Source of the DNA: JBGSIC01 sp041751875
GTDB lineage: Bacteria; Bdellovibrionota; FAC87; UBA2466; JACKAF01
Length of the DNA stretch: 64,000 nucleotides
Assembly (NCBI GenBank): GCA_041751875.1
Contig: JBGSIC010000029.1
Coordinates: forward strand, 310,001-374,000
Direction: 5' to 3'
Positions 42,073 through 51,027 of this stretch are shown here, piece after piece (position 1 is the stretch's first letter; every line of letters starts with the position of its first letter). The translations under genes were made by a program, and so were the position numbers. Below the pieces are notes generated by a model. That model did no database searches, had not been told where the DNA came from, and worked only from the letters and a program-made list of their open reading frames with translations.

Positions 42073-43037
42073 GCTCCAGCCGCAAGATTGCCCTGATGTC
42101 TCCTGGCCAGGGCTCTCAAAAAGTGGGGATGATTAAACCCCTTCTCGAAAACTTCAGTTGGACACACGACATTTTTGAAGAAGCTTCTGATTCCATCAAG
42201 ATGGATTTAAAGAAGCTTTGCCTCGATGGCCCCGAAGACAAGTTACAACTTACCGAGAACGGCCAACCCGCAATTTTAACCACCTCTTACGCTTGGTACG
42301 CGGTCATGCGCCGCGAGCTGGATTTTCAGGCTGACGCCGGTGCAGGACACAGTTTAGGTGAATACAGCGCGCTACTTTGCGCAGGAGCCATGAGCCTTAC
42401 CCAAGCCGTGCCACTTGTTCGTGAAAGAGGGCGTCGCATGCAGACCGCCGTTCCCGTCGGTATTGGTAAGATGGCTGCCGTCATTGGTTTGGAAGACGAG
42501 GGCGTGCGTAAGCTTTGTGAAAAGGCGAGCCAGGGCGTTGACTCGATTGTGGTACCCGTAAACTACAACGCCCCCGGACAGGTCGTGATCGCCGGTCACG
42601 CCGAAGCGGTGGAAAGAGCGGAAGCTATTTCGAAAAGCAAGGTAGACTCGGAAACAAGTGCGCGTAAGGTGATGCCGTTGAATGTTAGCGCGCCCTTCCA
42701 TTCACCTCTAATGGCGCCGGTCGTGGAAGCCTTTGGGCCGACTTTGGAAAAAGTGGAATTTCAGCACCTGCGTTTTCCGATCGTGTTTAACGTCGACGCC
42801 AAGCTACGACGAGAAGCAGATCTGAGTACGTTGCTAAAAAAGCAGCTCGACCATCCTGTCCTTTGGACCGATTGCATGCGCACCTTGCGCACAGAAAAGT
42901 TTGATCTCTTTGTGGAACCGGGACCGGGGCGCGTGCTGACAGGATTATTAAAGCGCATCGATGAAGACGCGCAAAGTGTGAACGTGGAATCGCCCGAAGG
43001 ACTTAAGGCCCTGGAAGCGATCCTTAAAGGAGCGTAA
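42069..43037 (+). CDS. fabD: Malonyl-CoA:ACP transacylase
   Basis: 322 residues from MSSSRKIALMSPGQGSQ; the frame is open further upstream inside fabH but this ATG overlaps the fabH stop (ATGA). GAGHSLGEYSA holds the nucleophilic Ser; the arginine region RERGRRMQTAVPVGIG and APFHSPLM with the catalytic His are present. Supplies malonyl-ACP. Confidence 0.95.
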   Translation: MSSSRKIALMSPGQGSQKVGMIKPLLENFSWTHDIFEEASDSIKMDLKKLCLDGPEDKLQLTENGQPAILTTSYAWYAVMRRELDFQADAGAGHSLGEYSALLCAGAMSLTQAVPLVRERGRRMQTAVPVGIGKMAAVIGLEDEGVRKLCEKASQGVDSIVVPVNYNAPGQVVIAGHAEAVERAEAISKSKVDSETSARKVMPLNVSAPFHSPLMAPVVEAFGPTLEKVEFQHLRFPIVFNVDAKLRREADLSTLLKKQLDHPVLWTDCMRTLRTEKFDLFVEPGPGRVLTGLLKRIDEDAQSVNVESPEGLKALEAILKGA

Positions 43038-43039
43038 AA

Positions 43040-43780
43040 ATGAGTTTAAAAGGTGAAATTGTTTTAGTGACCGGTGGTTCCCGCGGCATTGGTAAAGCCT
43101 GCGCGTTGGCGCTTGCTAAAGAAGGTGCTGAAGTCTTGGTGAATTACGTGAAGAGCGAGGATTCCGCGCGCGCCGTTTGCGATGAAATTACAAAAATGGG
43201 CGGCAAAGCAACAGCGGTCAGATTCGATGTTTCAGATCCTGAGAGCATCAAAGCCGGTCTGGAACCCATCATGAAGGAAAAGACGATTTCGGTACTGGTC
43301 AATAATTCTGGTATCACCAAAGACGGTCTTCTCATGCGCTACCCAGTGGAAGACTGGGACGCGGTACTAAATACGAACCTTCGCGGTGCTTTTTACTGCG
43401 CCCAAGCCGTCACGCGCGGAATGATGAAGGCGCGTAAAGGTAGCATCATTAACCTAAGTTCCATCGTCGGTATTATAGGTAATGCGGGCCAAGCCGCTTA
43501 CTGTGCTTCGAAAGCAGGCCTGATTGGTCTGACCAAATCCATGGCGAAGGAACTTGCGTCGCGCAACATTCGCGTGAATGCGGTCGCACCAGGATTTATT
43601 GACACCGAAATGACTGGAGCCTTGAACGACGCGCAAAAAGAAGAGATTCTAAAGCAGATTCCTCTGGGACGTGTAGCAAAGCCCGAAGAAATCGCGCACG
43701 CGGTGGTGTTCCTAGCTTCTTCCGCGAGTAATTACATCACCGGCCAAACCATTGTGGTGGATGGCGGGATGGGAATGTGA
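43040..43780 (+). CDS. fabG: 3-oxoacyl-ACP reductase
   Basis: 246 residues, short-chain dehydrogenase. TGGSRGIGKA is the NADPH loop, NNSG the second motif, Ser-Tyr-Lys triad in INLSSIVG and AYCASKAGL. Starts 3 nt after fabD with GGAG upstream. No acyl carrier protein gene follows, unlike the common fabD-fabG-acpP order. Confidence 0.94.
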   Translation: MSLKGEIVLVTGGSRGIGKACALALAKEGAEVLVNYVKSEDSARAVCDEITKMGGKATAVRFDVSDPESIKAGLEPIMKEKTISVLVNNSGITKDGLLMRYPVEDWDAVLNTNLRGAFYCAQAVTRGMMKARKGSIINLSSIVGIIGNAGQAAYCASKAGLIGLTKSMAKELASRNIRVNAVAPGFIDTEMTGALNDAQKEEILKQIPLGRVAKPEEIAHAVVFLASSASNYITGQTIVVDGGMGM

Positions 43781-44055
43781 CCCGCGCGCTGCTTTTCCTA
43801 ATTTTTCTCGCGCTTACGGGATTTGCGTCAAAGAAGATTGAACCTCAGAACCTGGTCGGTACGCTTGATACACCGGCACGAAATGTTTTAAAGGTAAAAA
43901 CTTCGACTGGGTTTAAGGAATACCGCATCGAAAACTGTACCGGAGAATGCGCGCTCGCTTTGGAGACCTGTGAAGAGGGCCATCCCTGCAAGGTGCGCGG
44001 AAGGGTCGACGAAACTTCCGCCGTGATTGATGCTAGTGCAGCAGACGGTCAATAG
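43777..44055 (+). CDS. Small secreted protein of unknown function
   Basis: 92 residues from a GTG that overlaps the fabG stop by 4 nt. Signal peptide MTRALLFLIFLALTGFA. The mature part has three Cys (NCTGECALALETCEEGHPCKV holds four in all) and strand-like segments. Takes the place where acpP is often found. Probably co-translated with fabG. No family recognised. Confidence 0.55.
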   Translation: MTRALLFLIFLALTGFASKKIEPQNLVGTLDTPARNVLKVKTSTGFKEYRIENCTGECALALETCEEGHPCKVRGRVDETSAVIDASAADGQ

Positions 44056-44057
44056 CT

Positions 44058-45068
44058 TTAGAAAGTCGCTTCAAGAGGCGACGAGGGCTCAGATTTGAGT
44101 CTGGGTCGCGAGCCATTCACCTGCTTATCCACCCAATGATAAAGATTAGTCATTCCATCGCGAAGCTTTTGCGAAGGCGCCCAACCCAATTTTTGCTCGA
44201 TTAAGGAATTGTCTGAGTTGCGTCCCCGCACTCCTTGCGGGCCCTCGACAAAGTGCATTTCGAGTTTCTTTCCTGAAATGGCGATGACCATCTGAGTGAA
44301 GTCCTTGATGGAAATCATTTCCGTGGACCCAATATTTACGGGTCCGCTGAAGTCAGATGCCATCAGTCTGCGAATGCCTTCCACGCACTCGTCGATGTAG
44401 AGAAAGGAGCGAGTTTGCGAGCCATCCCCCCAAACTTCTATTTTTGCTCCGTCTTTAGCCTGGGCGACCTTACGGCAAAGAGCTGCGGGTGCTTTTTCCC
44501 TTCCCCCTGTCCAAGTGCCTTCTTCTCCAAAGATGTTGTGAAAGCGTGCGATGCGCACCTGCATTCCAAAATTCCGGGCATAGTTTAAGTAGAGCCGTTC
44601 ACTAAAAAGCTTCTCCCAGCCATACTCACTATCGGGCGAAGCCGGATACGCGGAGGCTTCGGTGCACTTCGGGTTTTGAGGGTCGAGCTGATTGTGCTCA
44701 GGATAGATGCACGCCGAGGAAGAATAGAAAATTTTCCTCACCCCAGCTTCGCGCGCTCTTTCGAGAATCTGCAAATTCATCAAAGCGGAGTTGCGCATTA
44801 ACTGCGCATCATTTTCACCTGAGAAGATGTAGGCCGCGCCGCCCATGTCGGCTGCGAGTTGATAAACTTCATCAATTGAAGAATCAATCACTTGCAGACA
44901 AATAACTTGGTTTCTTAAGTCGCCGACGAAGAACTCATCAGCCGCTGATCTGGAGAACTCCGGGCGCTTCGTATCCACCCCGCGCACCCAGTACCCTTCA
45001 CGCTTGAGACGCTTTACTAAATGCGCCCCGATGAAACCGCCGGCCCCACAGACGACAGCTCTCTTCAT
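44058..45068 (-). CDS. GDP-mannose 3,5-epimerase-like NAD-dependent epimerase
   Basis: 336 residues, extended SDR fold. GAGGFIGAHL binds NAD, YGWEKL carries the Tyr-Lys pair, and SSSACIYPE, RFHNIFGEEGTWTGGREKAPAA and GDGSQTRSFLYIDECVEGI match plant GDP-mannose 3,5-epimerase closely. It would make GDP-L-galactose/gulose from GDP-mannose, for cell-surface sugars; other 4,6-type epimerases look different in these motifs. Convergent with the fab operon, with only 2 nt between stops. Confidence 0.85.
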   Translation of the reverse strand: MKRAVVCGAGGFIGAHLVKRLKREGYWVRGVDTKRPEFSRSAADEFFVGDLRNQVICLQVIDSSIDEVYQLAADMGGAAYIFSGENDAQLMRNSALMNLQILERAREAGVRKIFYSSSACIYPEHNQLDPQNPKCTEASAYPASPDSEYGWEKLFSERLYLNYARNFGMQVRIARFHNIFGEEGTWTGGREKAPAALCRKVAQAKDGAKIEVWGDGSQTRSFLYIDECVEGIRRLMASDFSGPVNIGSTEMISIKDFTQMVIAISGKKLEMHFVEGPQGVRGRNSDNSLIEQKLGWAPSQKLRDGMTNLYHWVDKQVNGSRPRLKSEPSSPLEATF

Positions 45069-45208
45069 TTAGCCCCCAGTAATTTGGATTCTAACACGTT
45101 CGTACCTTCGACGTGCATGGCGCGGTGGGTCCGAAAAGAGAGTAGCGAAACGTGTGCAAACCAACGCGTTTGCCAATAAGATAGATCAATCAATTAAGGA
45201 CGGTTTGC

Positions 45209-45550
45209 ATGAAACAACATCTTCTCATTGGTCTGGCACTTTTGGCTTTGGGCATCATGGGGGCTTCATCAAAAAAGCCCGCCAGCGTGGAACCTGCAAA
45301 GCCCACCGCTAAAGCGGTTGATTGCGAAGGCAGCAAGAAAAAGATGTGCACTATGGAATACCGGCCGTTTCGGTGCCTAGCAAAATTTTCGAACGTCCCT
45401 GGTCACGACTCGGTTGAGGTTCGTGGCGGAAACCCTTGTGAGACCCGGGTGAAGCTGGATACCGAACTTTGCCAAAAAGGCTTCGCGGGAACTGAGCGTC
45501 AGAGCATGGAACAAGACGGACGCCTCACCATCACCTGCACCCCTCAGTAA
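45209..45550 (+). CDS. Small secreted Cys-containing protein
   Basis: 113 residues with signal peptide (MKQHLLIGLALLALGIMGASS) and AAGGA before the ATG. The mature part has six Cys (VDCEG, KMCTM, RCLAKF, PCETR, LCQKG, TCTPQ), suggesting three disulfides. No family recognised. Stands alone between divergent neighbours. Confidence 0.55.
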   Translation: MKQHLLIGLALLALGIMGASSKKPASVEPAKPTAKAVDCEGSKKKMCTMEYRPFRCLAKFSNVPGHDSVEVRGGNPCETRVKLDTELCQKGFAGTERQSMEQDGRLTITCTPQ

Positions 45551-45598
45551 GTCTTGTCATTGCGAGCCTACGAAGTAGGCGAAGCAATCTCACTGATT

Positions 45599-46213
45599 CT
45601 ACCGATTTACTTTCTGCGCAATCAGCTGCACGAGGTGACTATTCCCCTCGGGCATTTCCTTATAGTAAATAATGTGGAGATCTTTAAGCGCCGTGAGAAG
45701 TTCATTGGGCTTAAAGCAATCCTCAAATTCCAAATAAGGATTCGGCGGATTCTGTGCGCGGTAATGGGCAACCGTGTAAGCCTCAATCAAAACGGTTCCG
45801 CCTACCGCTAAACCGCGCTTAATTTCGCTATAGAAGCGGTTTACGGGCTTAAAATACGTCATGATGATGGTATCGAGTCCCATCAAAGGCATCAGAAAGA
45901 AATCTAAATTCTGTGGTTTGATGTCTACCGAAACTTTTTTTTCTTCTGCCAGTTTTGCCGCTTTTTTTAGAGCTGACGGTGCAATCTCCACCCCTTGCAC
46001 CTGGAAACCGTGTGCGGCCAGATACACGGCGTTGCGCCCCTCGCCCATCCCCACATCCAATGCTTTTCCTTTTTTTAGAGCACCCAAATGGGTCTTTAAG
46101 AGCGATACGGGTTCCTTACCAAAGAGGTAAGAATCACCGGCGTAGTGAGCCTCCCACTTTTCCTTGGCGGTTTTTTTATTGGGATCAACTTCGGGGTATT
46201 TTTCATCAAACAT
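45599..46213 (-). CDS. SAM-dependent methyltransferase, TehB-like
   Basis: 204 residues. Motif I LDVGMGEGRNAVYLAAHGFQV binds SAM; motif II region DTIIMTYFKP follows, in the pattern of TehB/thiopurine-type class I enzymes. N-terminal KEKWEAHYAGDSYLFGKEP is typical of the subgroup. Substrate unknown. Single gene. Confidence 0.8.
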   Translation of the reverse strand: MFDEKYPEVDPNKKTAKEKWEAHYAGDSYLFGKEPVSLLKTHLGALKKGKALDVGMGEGRNAVYLAAHGFQVQGVEIAPSALKKAAKLAEEKKVSVDIKPQNLDFFLMPLMGLDTIIMTYFKPVNRFYSEIKRGLAVGGTVLIEAYTVAHYRAQNPPNPYLEFEDCFKPNELLTALKDLHIIYYKEMPEGNSHLVQLIAQKVNR

Positions 46214-46287
46214 GGGCCCTAATAGAACAAAATCTCTGGCGATTGTCTATCGCTGGACGGAACACAGAGATCGGGTAGGATGACCCC

Positions 46288-47367
46288 ATGAAATCACTTC
46301 TTTTTTGTCTTTGGGTTGTGACGACAAGCGCCTGGGCGTGGGACCGGCATGATCTGATTACCGAACATGCGCTTAAAAAAGTCGTTCTGCCTGACGCCAC
46401 GGTGAAATACGTTCCGCTCGCAGAAGCTCTGGCGGGGGGAATGTCGGTCGTGAAATCCAACACGGTCGATGGCCTTTTGCGCGAACTCAAACTCAATAAA
46501 ACTTACGCCTTTTTGCCTAAGTTAAATGAGGCCCCAGGGCGGGTGGTTTTTGTTCCATCTATTCTTTCTAAGTACGCAGACGAGCCCGATTGGGGACCGG
46601 ACCAGGAACTCTTTGCCGCCGATCAGTATCCGGAACTGTGGACCGGGGACATGCCATATATTTCCGTTAAGACAGGGAGCGGTAGCGGCGGTTTTCGCCA
46701 TATGTTTTTCCCGGGAAAAATTGATTGGTCGGAACCCTTGTCCAGCTTCCAGATCCCGTTGCGTCCAATTGGCGAAGCACCTGCGCGCGCGGAACTTTAT
46801 TACAAGCTTTCGCAAGATTTTTTCCGTCGCGGACAACCTTATTGGGGGTACCGGTTTTTGGCGTGGTCGCTCCACCTAGTGGAGGATCTGTATCAGCCTT
46901 TTCATGTGCGCCAATGCCCGAGTAAAGCATTCATGCGGTGGAAGCTTAAATGGGGAGTGATTCCCACGCTCGATATCCCGCGGACGGCAGCGCAAATTGA
47001 GTATTACCATTTGGCGTATGAGCAGTGGCTAACCGATAAAGCTTTTTCCGAGCTCAAAGAAGAACTTTTAAGTTCCGAGCTGAGCCCGAAGTTTCCGCAA
47101 GGAATTGAGGCGATGGTGCTTACCTCTGTCGTACCGTTTGCTTCACGTCGCGCCCAGGCTATTGGCACTCTTAGCGAACGGTTTTTCCCTGAGTACAATT
47201 TTGCGGCCGGTGCTTCGCCTAAAGACAAAATTGGGACAAAGGATTGGTGGGATGCGATCAAGGAAAGTAAGTCTGCCGATGCCGCGAAGCTGAAGCAGTT
47301 TACTCACGCGCTTTTTAGGGAAATGGGTATGACCGTGCGGCGGATGGTGAGTGAGGTTAAAGAATAA
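46288..47367 (+). CDS. Secreted zinc phospholipase C / P1 nuclease-like enzyme
   Basis: 359 residues. The signal peptide ends AWA, so the mature protein begins with Trp (WDRHDLITEHAL); in this superfamily the N-terminal Trp itself binds zinc. The HLVEDLYQPFHVRQ segment matches the HxxxD..QPxH core zinc motif. Length exceeds Bacillus PLC (245) and P1 nuclease (270), with an insertion near 60-150. Either phospholipids or nucleic acids could be the substrate. A predatory or scavenging exoenzyme is a reasonable guess. Overlaps the convergent gene by 11 nt. Confidence 0.75.
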   Translation: MKSLLFCLWVVTTSAWAWDRHDLITEHALKKVVLPDATVKYVPLAEALAGGMSVVKSNTVDGLLRELKLNKTYAFLPKLNEAPGRVVFVPSILSKYADEPDWGPDQELFAADQYPELWTGDMPYISVKTGSGSGGFRHMFFPGKIDWSEPLSSFQIPLRPIGEAPARAELYYKLSQDFFRRGQPYWGYRFLAWSLHLVEDLYQPFHVRQCPSKAFMRWKLKWGVIPTLDIPRTAAQIEYYHLAYEQWLTDKAFSELKEELLSSELSPKFPQGIEAMVLTSVVPFASRRAQAIGTLSERFFPEYNFAAGASPKDKIGTKDWWDAIKESKSADAAKLKQFTHALFREMGMTVRRMVSEVKE

Positions 47368-48160
47368 ACTGCAGGCCGCCCATCATCTGGATGGAGAGCT
47401 GGCTGTTGAACACGGCGAGTATATCGCTCGTGATTACGGCGTTTACAATGGGGAAGGCGATATGCAGGCCACCCACATAGTAAGTAGATTTCGGGGCCGT
47501 AGGATCTAAGATGAAGTTGTCGAGAGGCCCATTGGCGATTTTGAGTTTAATTCCTAGGATTGGTCCTAGACTGAGGCGGGGAATTTTTACTTCAAAAAGA
47601 TAGCGGTAGGTAAGAGCCACCGCGGGGTAGAAGTCCCAGTCAAACCCTAAATCCACCACGTGTTTGGTTCCAAAATAGCGTCCGCCGCCTACGTGCATTC
47701 CTAGACCTGTGTCCGTGGTTACCGGAAAAGTCGCGCGACGGGGGAAAATGAGAGATACGTTTGCCCGCACGTAAAATTTATCTTCTAGCTTCACCGGCTG
47801 ATGCAACAGCAACATCGTAGTGCGGTCGTTTAGGTCAGTAATGACCTTGTCGCTTGCTCGTAAGCGTTCTTCAATTTTTCGCATGCGCTCGATGAGATGT
47901 TTGAGCACGCGAACCTTCATGTCCTGCGCCTGACTCTCAATCGCTTCTGTTTGTTTACGGCCACGAATGACAGGCCCATCATAAAGGGAATCCGGAGCGA
48001 TGCCTTCTTCAGGAGGCGGAGCGGTTTCTTCGGTTGGATACAGTTCACGACCTTTGAGTTTGTCTTCTTCGTCTTCCCCAAAAGCGTAGACACAGAAAAG
48101 TTGCGCAAGAAGCGCAGAGCAAATGAATAGACGACGAGCGCTGGAATTAACGGGGCTCAT
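47357..48160 (-). CDS. Outer-membrane-like protein with coiled-coil segment
   Basis: 267 residues. Signal peptide (LFICSALLAQLFCVYAFG), an acidic Pro-rich stretch, a helix of about 45 residues (MKVRVLKHLIERMRKIEERL), then a C-terminal half of strands (FYVRANVSLIFPRRATFP to GGLQFIL) that looks like a small barrel. Ends in hydrophobic residues typical of outer-membrane proteins. Follows the HAMP protein gene on the same strand by 14 nt. Confidence 0.6.
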   Translation of the reverse strand: MSPVNSSARRLFICSALLAQLFCVYAFGEDEEDKLKGRELYPTEETAPPPEEGIAPDSLYDGPVIRGRKQTEAIESQAQDMKVRVLKHLIERMRKIEERLRASDKVITDLNDRTTMLLLHQPVKLEDKFYVRANVSLIFPRRATFPVTTDTGLGMHVGGGRYFGTKHVVDLGFDWDFYPAVALTYRYLFEVKIPRLSLGPILGIKLKIANGPLDNFILDPTAPKSTYYVGGLHIAFPIVNAVITSDILAVFNSQLSIQMMGGLQFIL

Positions 48161-48174
48161 GTGAGAAGAATCTC

Positions 48175-48633
48175 CTAGACGGCGCGTTCGAGCTGTTTGC
48201 CCTTAAGGGAACGAATCATGCCATTGAAATCGGAAGAGAGTTCCTGGAATTCATCGCGATCGCGAAACTTAAGCTCAACGTTCTTACCCGAAGCAACTTC
48301 GCGGCAAGTCTTGCGAGTGTTGTAAACCACACCCGCGATACGATGAGAAAATACCGCGCCCAGAAGAGCGATGAGTCCTAAGAAGCAAATAAAGGTCGCG
48401 CCAATCACTGCTGTCAGAAATTTCAACTCCCATAAAAGGAGTGCGGTGGTATCGGGATCAAGCGCTGCGTAGTTGATTAAGAGTAAATAGTTTTGCCGCA
48501 CAAAATACACCAGTACACCGGCGCATAAACTGATGGGCACCATGGCGCTGCCGATCAATAAAGCCAAGTACCTAACTTGAAACTTTGGTTCCACGAGAAA
48601 GTTGGAAAGCTTTCTGCGGTTAGAGGCGTGCAT
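48175..48633 (-). CDS. Orphan HAMP-domain membrane protein
   Basis: 152 residues: two membrane helices (LALLIGSAMVPISLCAGVLVY and FLTAVIGATFICFLGLIALL) and a HAMP domain (ELKFRDRDEFQELSSDFNGM) with no output domain. Usually HAMP links to kinases or chemoreceptors; here the protein ends after it. Its partner may be the downstream outer-membrane-like protein, 14 nt away in the same operon (inference). Confidence 0.7.
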   Translation of the reverse strand: MHASNRRKLSNFLVEPKFQVRYLALLIGSAMVPISLCAGVLVYFVRQNYLLLINYAALDPDTTALLLWELKFLTAVIGATFICFLGLIALLGAVFSHRIAGVVYNTRKTCREVASGKNVELKFRDRDEFQELSSDFNGMIRSLKGKQLERAV

Positions 48634-48744
48634 ATCTAATCATTATAGCGAGATACGCGACGCGCAACAAAACTGAATCGACAAAGCATGACGTATTTCA
48701 CGAGGCAGTTGCGCACCACGTAAAAACGGGTTACAAGCCCTTTC

Positions 48745-49029
48745 ATGGTAACCATTGGAATGAATTACAAAGTTCTCCCCGGCAAAGGCCCTGTCTTTGA
48801 GCGCGCGTTTTCGCAGGTTTTAAAGGCAATGTCCGAAGGCGAAGGACACAGTGCGACACAACTGTATCGCGATGTGAACTCCGAAGACTCTTATCTCATC
48901 GTTTCCGATTGGAGCGACGAGGGCGCGTTTCAAAGCTTTGTGAAATCCGAAGCTTTTGCCAAGGTCACCAACTGGGGTAAAGAACAAATCCTTGCTGGGC
49001 GTCCGCAGCACAAGGTTTACAAAACCTAA
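48745..49029 (+). CDS. ABM-domain monooxygenase-like protein
   Basis: 94 residues, one antibiotic-biosynthesis-monooxygenase ferredoxin-like domain (MNYKVLPGKGPVFERAFSQVL, then YLIVSDWSDEGAFQSFVKSEAF). Such proteins oxidise aromatics or heme, or have no proven activity. Precedes the GT4 gene by 31 nt. Confidence 0.75.
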   Translation: MVTIGMNYKVLPGKGPVFERAFSQVLKAMSEGEGHSATQLYRDVNSEDSYLIVSDWSDEGAFQSFVKSEAFAKVTNWGKEQILAGRPQHKVYKT

Positions 49030-49060
49030 AAGGAAGCAGCCGGATGCTATAATCGTCCCG

Positions 49061-50206
49061 GTGACACGCCTTCTTTTTTTACAGCACGACTCCGTTTTCG
49101 AGAACTACGGTGGTATTCAGTACTACCTAGATGATCTGGTGCAACTCGCCCACGACCACTACGGTACCAATCAGGTACGCACGCTCATTCTTTCTCGCAA
49201 GCAGCATGAGACCCCTCCCAAGCCTTCCTACGATGTGCAGTGGGTTCCGATTCAAAAAAAGGGAATCCTCGGAAAGATTCAGAATCGCTTCCCTGTGCCG
49301 CTCGTCAATGCGGCCTTCAAGCAGATAGCCGAATTTCAACCCACTTGGATTATCGCAAGTCACATCAGTCTTGCTCCAGTCGCGTATTTTCTTTCTCGCA
49401 AAACGCATGTGCCCTTTGGCGTGATTGCTTACGGCATGGAATGCTGGGGAAATCTTTGGCCGCAAGATGAGTGGAGCTTAAAGCGGGCCGATAGAATTTT
49501 TTCGATTAGTCATTGGACGAAAAAAGTACTTATCGAAAGAGGTTATAAAGAAAACAGAATCCGCATCATCCATCCGCTTCTTCCGGCTTTCTACAAAGAC
49601 GGTTACCAACCTGCGCAAGAATCGGAAACCTTTAAGCTCATAACAGTCGCCAGACTCGATCCCACGGAGCGCTATAAGGGGCAAGACGATACGCTTTGGG
49701 CACTGGCTCAGCTAAGAAAGAAGAACCCTCACTTAGATTTCTGCTACCAGATAGTGGGTGAGGGCGGGGACTTGGAACGATTAAAGAGAATCGTGCACGA
49801 CCTGCATCTGGAAAACTTTGTGAAATTCATTCGGCCGGTGAAAGATCGCTCGGAGCTAATACGCCTTTACCAACAAAGTGATCTCTTTGTAATGCCCTCT
49901 CGTTACGGAAAGTGGGATGGTAAATGGAAGGGTGAAGGCTTTGGGATTGTGTACGTAGAAGCCGCAGCCTGCGGTTTACCTACTTTGGCTTATGATTGCG
50001 GTGGCGTGACCGATATCGTCGAGAAAAATGAAACGGGTTTACTGGTTACCGCCAACAAGCGTGAAGAACTCGTGGACGCTCTACACCAGTTCATGACAGA
50101 TTCTTCAAAGCGCAAAGCAATGGGGCAGAAAGCATCGCAACTAGTAAGGGAACGATTTGGTGTGTCTGCCGTGGAAAAGGAAATGGCGGATGCGTTTACA
50201 AACTAA
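49061..50206 (+). CDS. Glycosyltransferase family 4
   Basis: 381 residues from a GTG (VTRLLFLQHDSVFENYGGIQYY). A frame open upstream to 48956 runs inside the preceding gene and is unlikely coding. Core GT-B motifs: HDSVFENYGGIQYY at the N-terminal loop, IAVARLDPTERYKGQD-like (TVARLDPTERYKGQ), and GEGFGIVYVEAAACGLPT with the EX7E pattern that binds the sugar nucleotide. Extra Gly/Trp insertion KWDGKWKGEG precedes it. Probably adds a hexose to a surface glycan. Confidence 0.85.
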   Translation: MTRLLFLQHDSVFENYGGIQYYLDDLVQLAHDHYGTNQVRTLILSRKQHETPPKPSYDVQWVPIQKKGILGKIQNRFPVPLVNAAFKQIAEFQPTWIIASHISLAPVAYFLSRKTHVPFGVIAYGMECWGNLWPQDEWSLKRADRIFSISHWTKKVLIERGYKENRIRIIHPLLPAFYKDGYQPAQESETFKLITVARLDPTERYKGQDDTLWALAQLRKKNPHLDFCYQIVGEGGDLERLKRIVHDLHLENFVKFIRPVKDRSELIRLYQQSDLFVMPSRYGKWDGKWKGEGFGIVYVEAAACGLPTLAYDCGGVTDIVEKNETGLLVTANKREELVDALHQFMTDSSKRKAMGQKASQLVRERFGVSAVEKEMADAFTN

Positions 50207-50331
50207 AGAAAAACCAGTGAGAATTTTGGTTTGCGCTTTGGTCCCTCTCTTGGCCTCGACCTTTGGTTCGGCAGCGCTCACCAGGAACCGAGTTCCATCA
50301 CCATAACCGTGAATTGAAAGCCCCCTCTGCG

Positions 50332-50907
50332 CTATTTTTCCTGCTTTACTACTTCGCTTTCAAACTTGAATGTTCTAGCTCCATAGTCCGGTCTGCGATG
50401 CTCAAACAGTAAATAAGGCTTGTTCGGATTAATCTCCCTTCTTGGCGGAGGAACTGAAGGTATGAGCGTCAGAATATTTGCTTCAATTTTATACTTCAGT
50501 TCATCTTGCTGAAGGCTGGCGACGCACCTTAGGGTGCCGGCAGAAGTCTCTTTTGATTCGATTGTTTCTTTTGTTTGATTGATTGTCAGCTCCCCTTCTT
50601 CTCTATAGTCCTTTCCCGAGCCACTAGATACCCGAGAAGTAATTTCAAAGAACTCTTCTGTCAGAAACACAGACGCTTTATGTGAGGTTCCCCCCATCGC
50701 ACATCGAGTAAAAGCGAATAGGACCCCTGGTTCAATAAGAAGAGTGGTTACCGAGGACATACTGGATGAGCCCAAAGGTGTTTCGACGGGGGAAGTTTCC
50801 TTCCAAAAACCATAAATTCCATCTTGGGGAAATATCGCCTCCTTTCCAAAAGATAGGCTAGAGAGAAGCACGCCGATTAGGCCCACGAACATCGATTTCA
50901 AGATCAT
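50332..50907 (-). CDS. Secreted lipocalin-like protein of unknown function
   Basis: 191 residues starting MILKSMFVGLIGVLLSSLSFG, with GGAGG 7 nt before the ATG. The mature part opens with DGIYGFWKE, a GxW pattern of lipocalin-like domains, and is strand-rich. One Cys pair (RCAMGG, LRCVAS). Not certain. Last gene of the minus group. Confidence 0.5.
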   Translation of the reverse strand: MILKSMFVGLIGVLLSSLSFGKEAIFPQDGIYGFWKETSPVETPLGSSSMSSVTTLLIEPGVLFAFTRCAMGGTSHKASVFLTEEFFEITSRVSSGSGKDYREEGELTINQTKETIESKETSAGTLRCVASLQQDELKYKIEANILTLIPSVPPPRREINPNKPYLLFEHRRPDYGARTFKFESEVVKQEK

Positions 50908-51027
50908 AAATTTCCTCCGGGAAAGTCCATACTCGATTGCTATATTCTGCAAGCGAGATGCCAGAGCATGTGTGCCTGGGGGTTCCGGCGGATTCTCATT
51001 TCTGAGATTTTGGCGAGGAAGTTCGGG

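Noticed and set aside
45554..45811. Plus-strand frame overlapping the methyltransferase
   Set aside because: Antisense to a gene with intact SAM motifs; no support.
48956..49060. Longer N-terminus for the GT4 gene
   Set aside because: It is the out-of-frame reading of the ABM gene; GT4 proteins begin near the first strand RLLFLQHD.
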